Of a stretch of DNA of 64,000 nt, positions 63,986 to 64,000 are shown one piece after another. Numbering within the stretch: the stretch's first letter is position 1; each line of letters begins with the position of its first letter. The position numbers and the translations under genes were made by a program. Below the pieces are notes generated by a model. That model had not been told where the DNA came from. It saw nothing but the letters and a program-made list of their open reading frames with translations, and did no database searches. Source of the stretch: Parasponia andersonii (taxonomy: Eukaryota > Streptophyta > Magnoliopsida > Rosales > Cannabaceae); contig JXTB01000638.1 of the NCBI GenBank assembly GCA_002914805.1, positions 131,144-195,143 on the forward strand, written 5' to 3'.

Positions 63986-64000
63986 AATATAACCATTAAT

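Larger units (their letters stand above)
56434..64000 (+). mobile_element. Tat-lineage Ty3/gypsy element, runs off the window
   Basis: Parts in order: 5' LTR 56434-57083; primer site from about 57085; gag about 57219-58830, ending in a zinc knuckle with CRYHNDIGHYTNNC; protease about 58900-59400; reverse transcriptase about 59800-60360; RNase H about 60430-60920; a second, archaeal-type RNase H about 61100-61460 ([18 protein letters not shown]), the hallmark of the Tat lineage; integrase about 61680-62800 (HPQANGQIEAINKILKQN); then a non-coding spacer with an antisense coiled-coil ORF. The 3' LTR is beyond the window. The element is broken (around ten interruptions), yet all domains are readable, so it is of moderate age. 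Confidence 0.92.

Noticed and set aside
1-64000. tRNA or rRNA genes, CRISPR arrays, bacterial-type operons
   Set aside because: None seen; CRISPR arrays and operons are not expected in plant nuclear DNA, and no cloverleaf-like sequence stood out apart from the SINE-like piece.

Overview
This window is plant nuclear DNA, almost certainly from a eudicot. The genes have many short exons with GT-AG introns, the intergenic DNA is very AT-rich with (TA)n and other microsatellites, and the repeats are plant LTR retrotransposon lineages (Tat, Tekay-type chromovirus, Ty1/copia) plus a LINE and a SINE-like piece. I cannot name the species. All coding exons below were joined by hand, and reading phase was checked at each junction.

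Left part (1-34,000) is gene-rich. In order: the 3' part of TAD3, a subunit of the tRNA A34 deaminase (+, 129-3051); a phytolongin, a longin-domain membrane protein (-, 4051-4893), whose leader seems to carry a 57-codon upstream ORF (5074-5247); a three-exon ATL-type RING-H2 ubiquitin ligase (-, 8604-10191); a five-exon DUF2062 membrane protein (-, 14521-16907); a solo LTR with a perfect target duplication (18590-19261); a nine-exon GDPD4-like glycerophosphodiester phosphodiesterase (-, 21380-23947); a twelve-exon coiled-coil protein I do not recognise (+, 24354-28106), head to head with GDPD4 across about 400 bp; and a complete nine-exon sucrose-phosphate synthase of the SPS4/family C type (-, 28804-33959, 1049 residues).

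Right part (about 36,300-64,000) is a nest of fossil transposable elements with no host gene that I can support. It holds a 2.3 kb LTR-like copy (36339-38688). Next is a decayed minus-strand Tekay-type Ty3/gypsy element (about 40518-53362) that carries a LINE fragment and, inside its pol, a 2.1 kb solo LTR flanked by CCCTC duplications. After a 599-base gap come the remains of a minus-strand Ty1/copia element. Last is a plus-strand Tat-lineage Ty3/gypsy element that starts at 56434 and runs off the window; its LTR is the same family as the solo LTR at 18590.

The host genes form no pathway cluster, as is usual in plants. The most interesting leads are the candidate leader peptide of the phytolongin, the substituted catalytic motif of the GDPD4-like enzyme, the short bidirectional promoter, and two places where repeats abut N characters and look like assembly artefacts.
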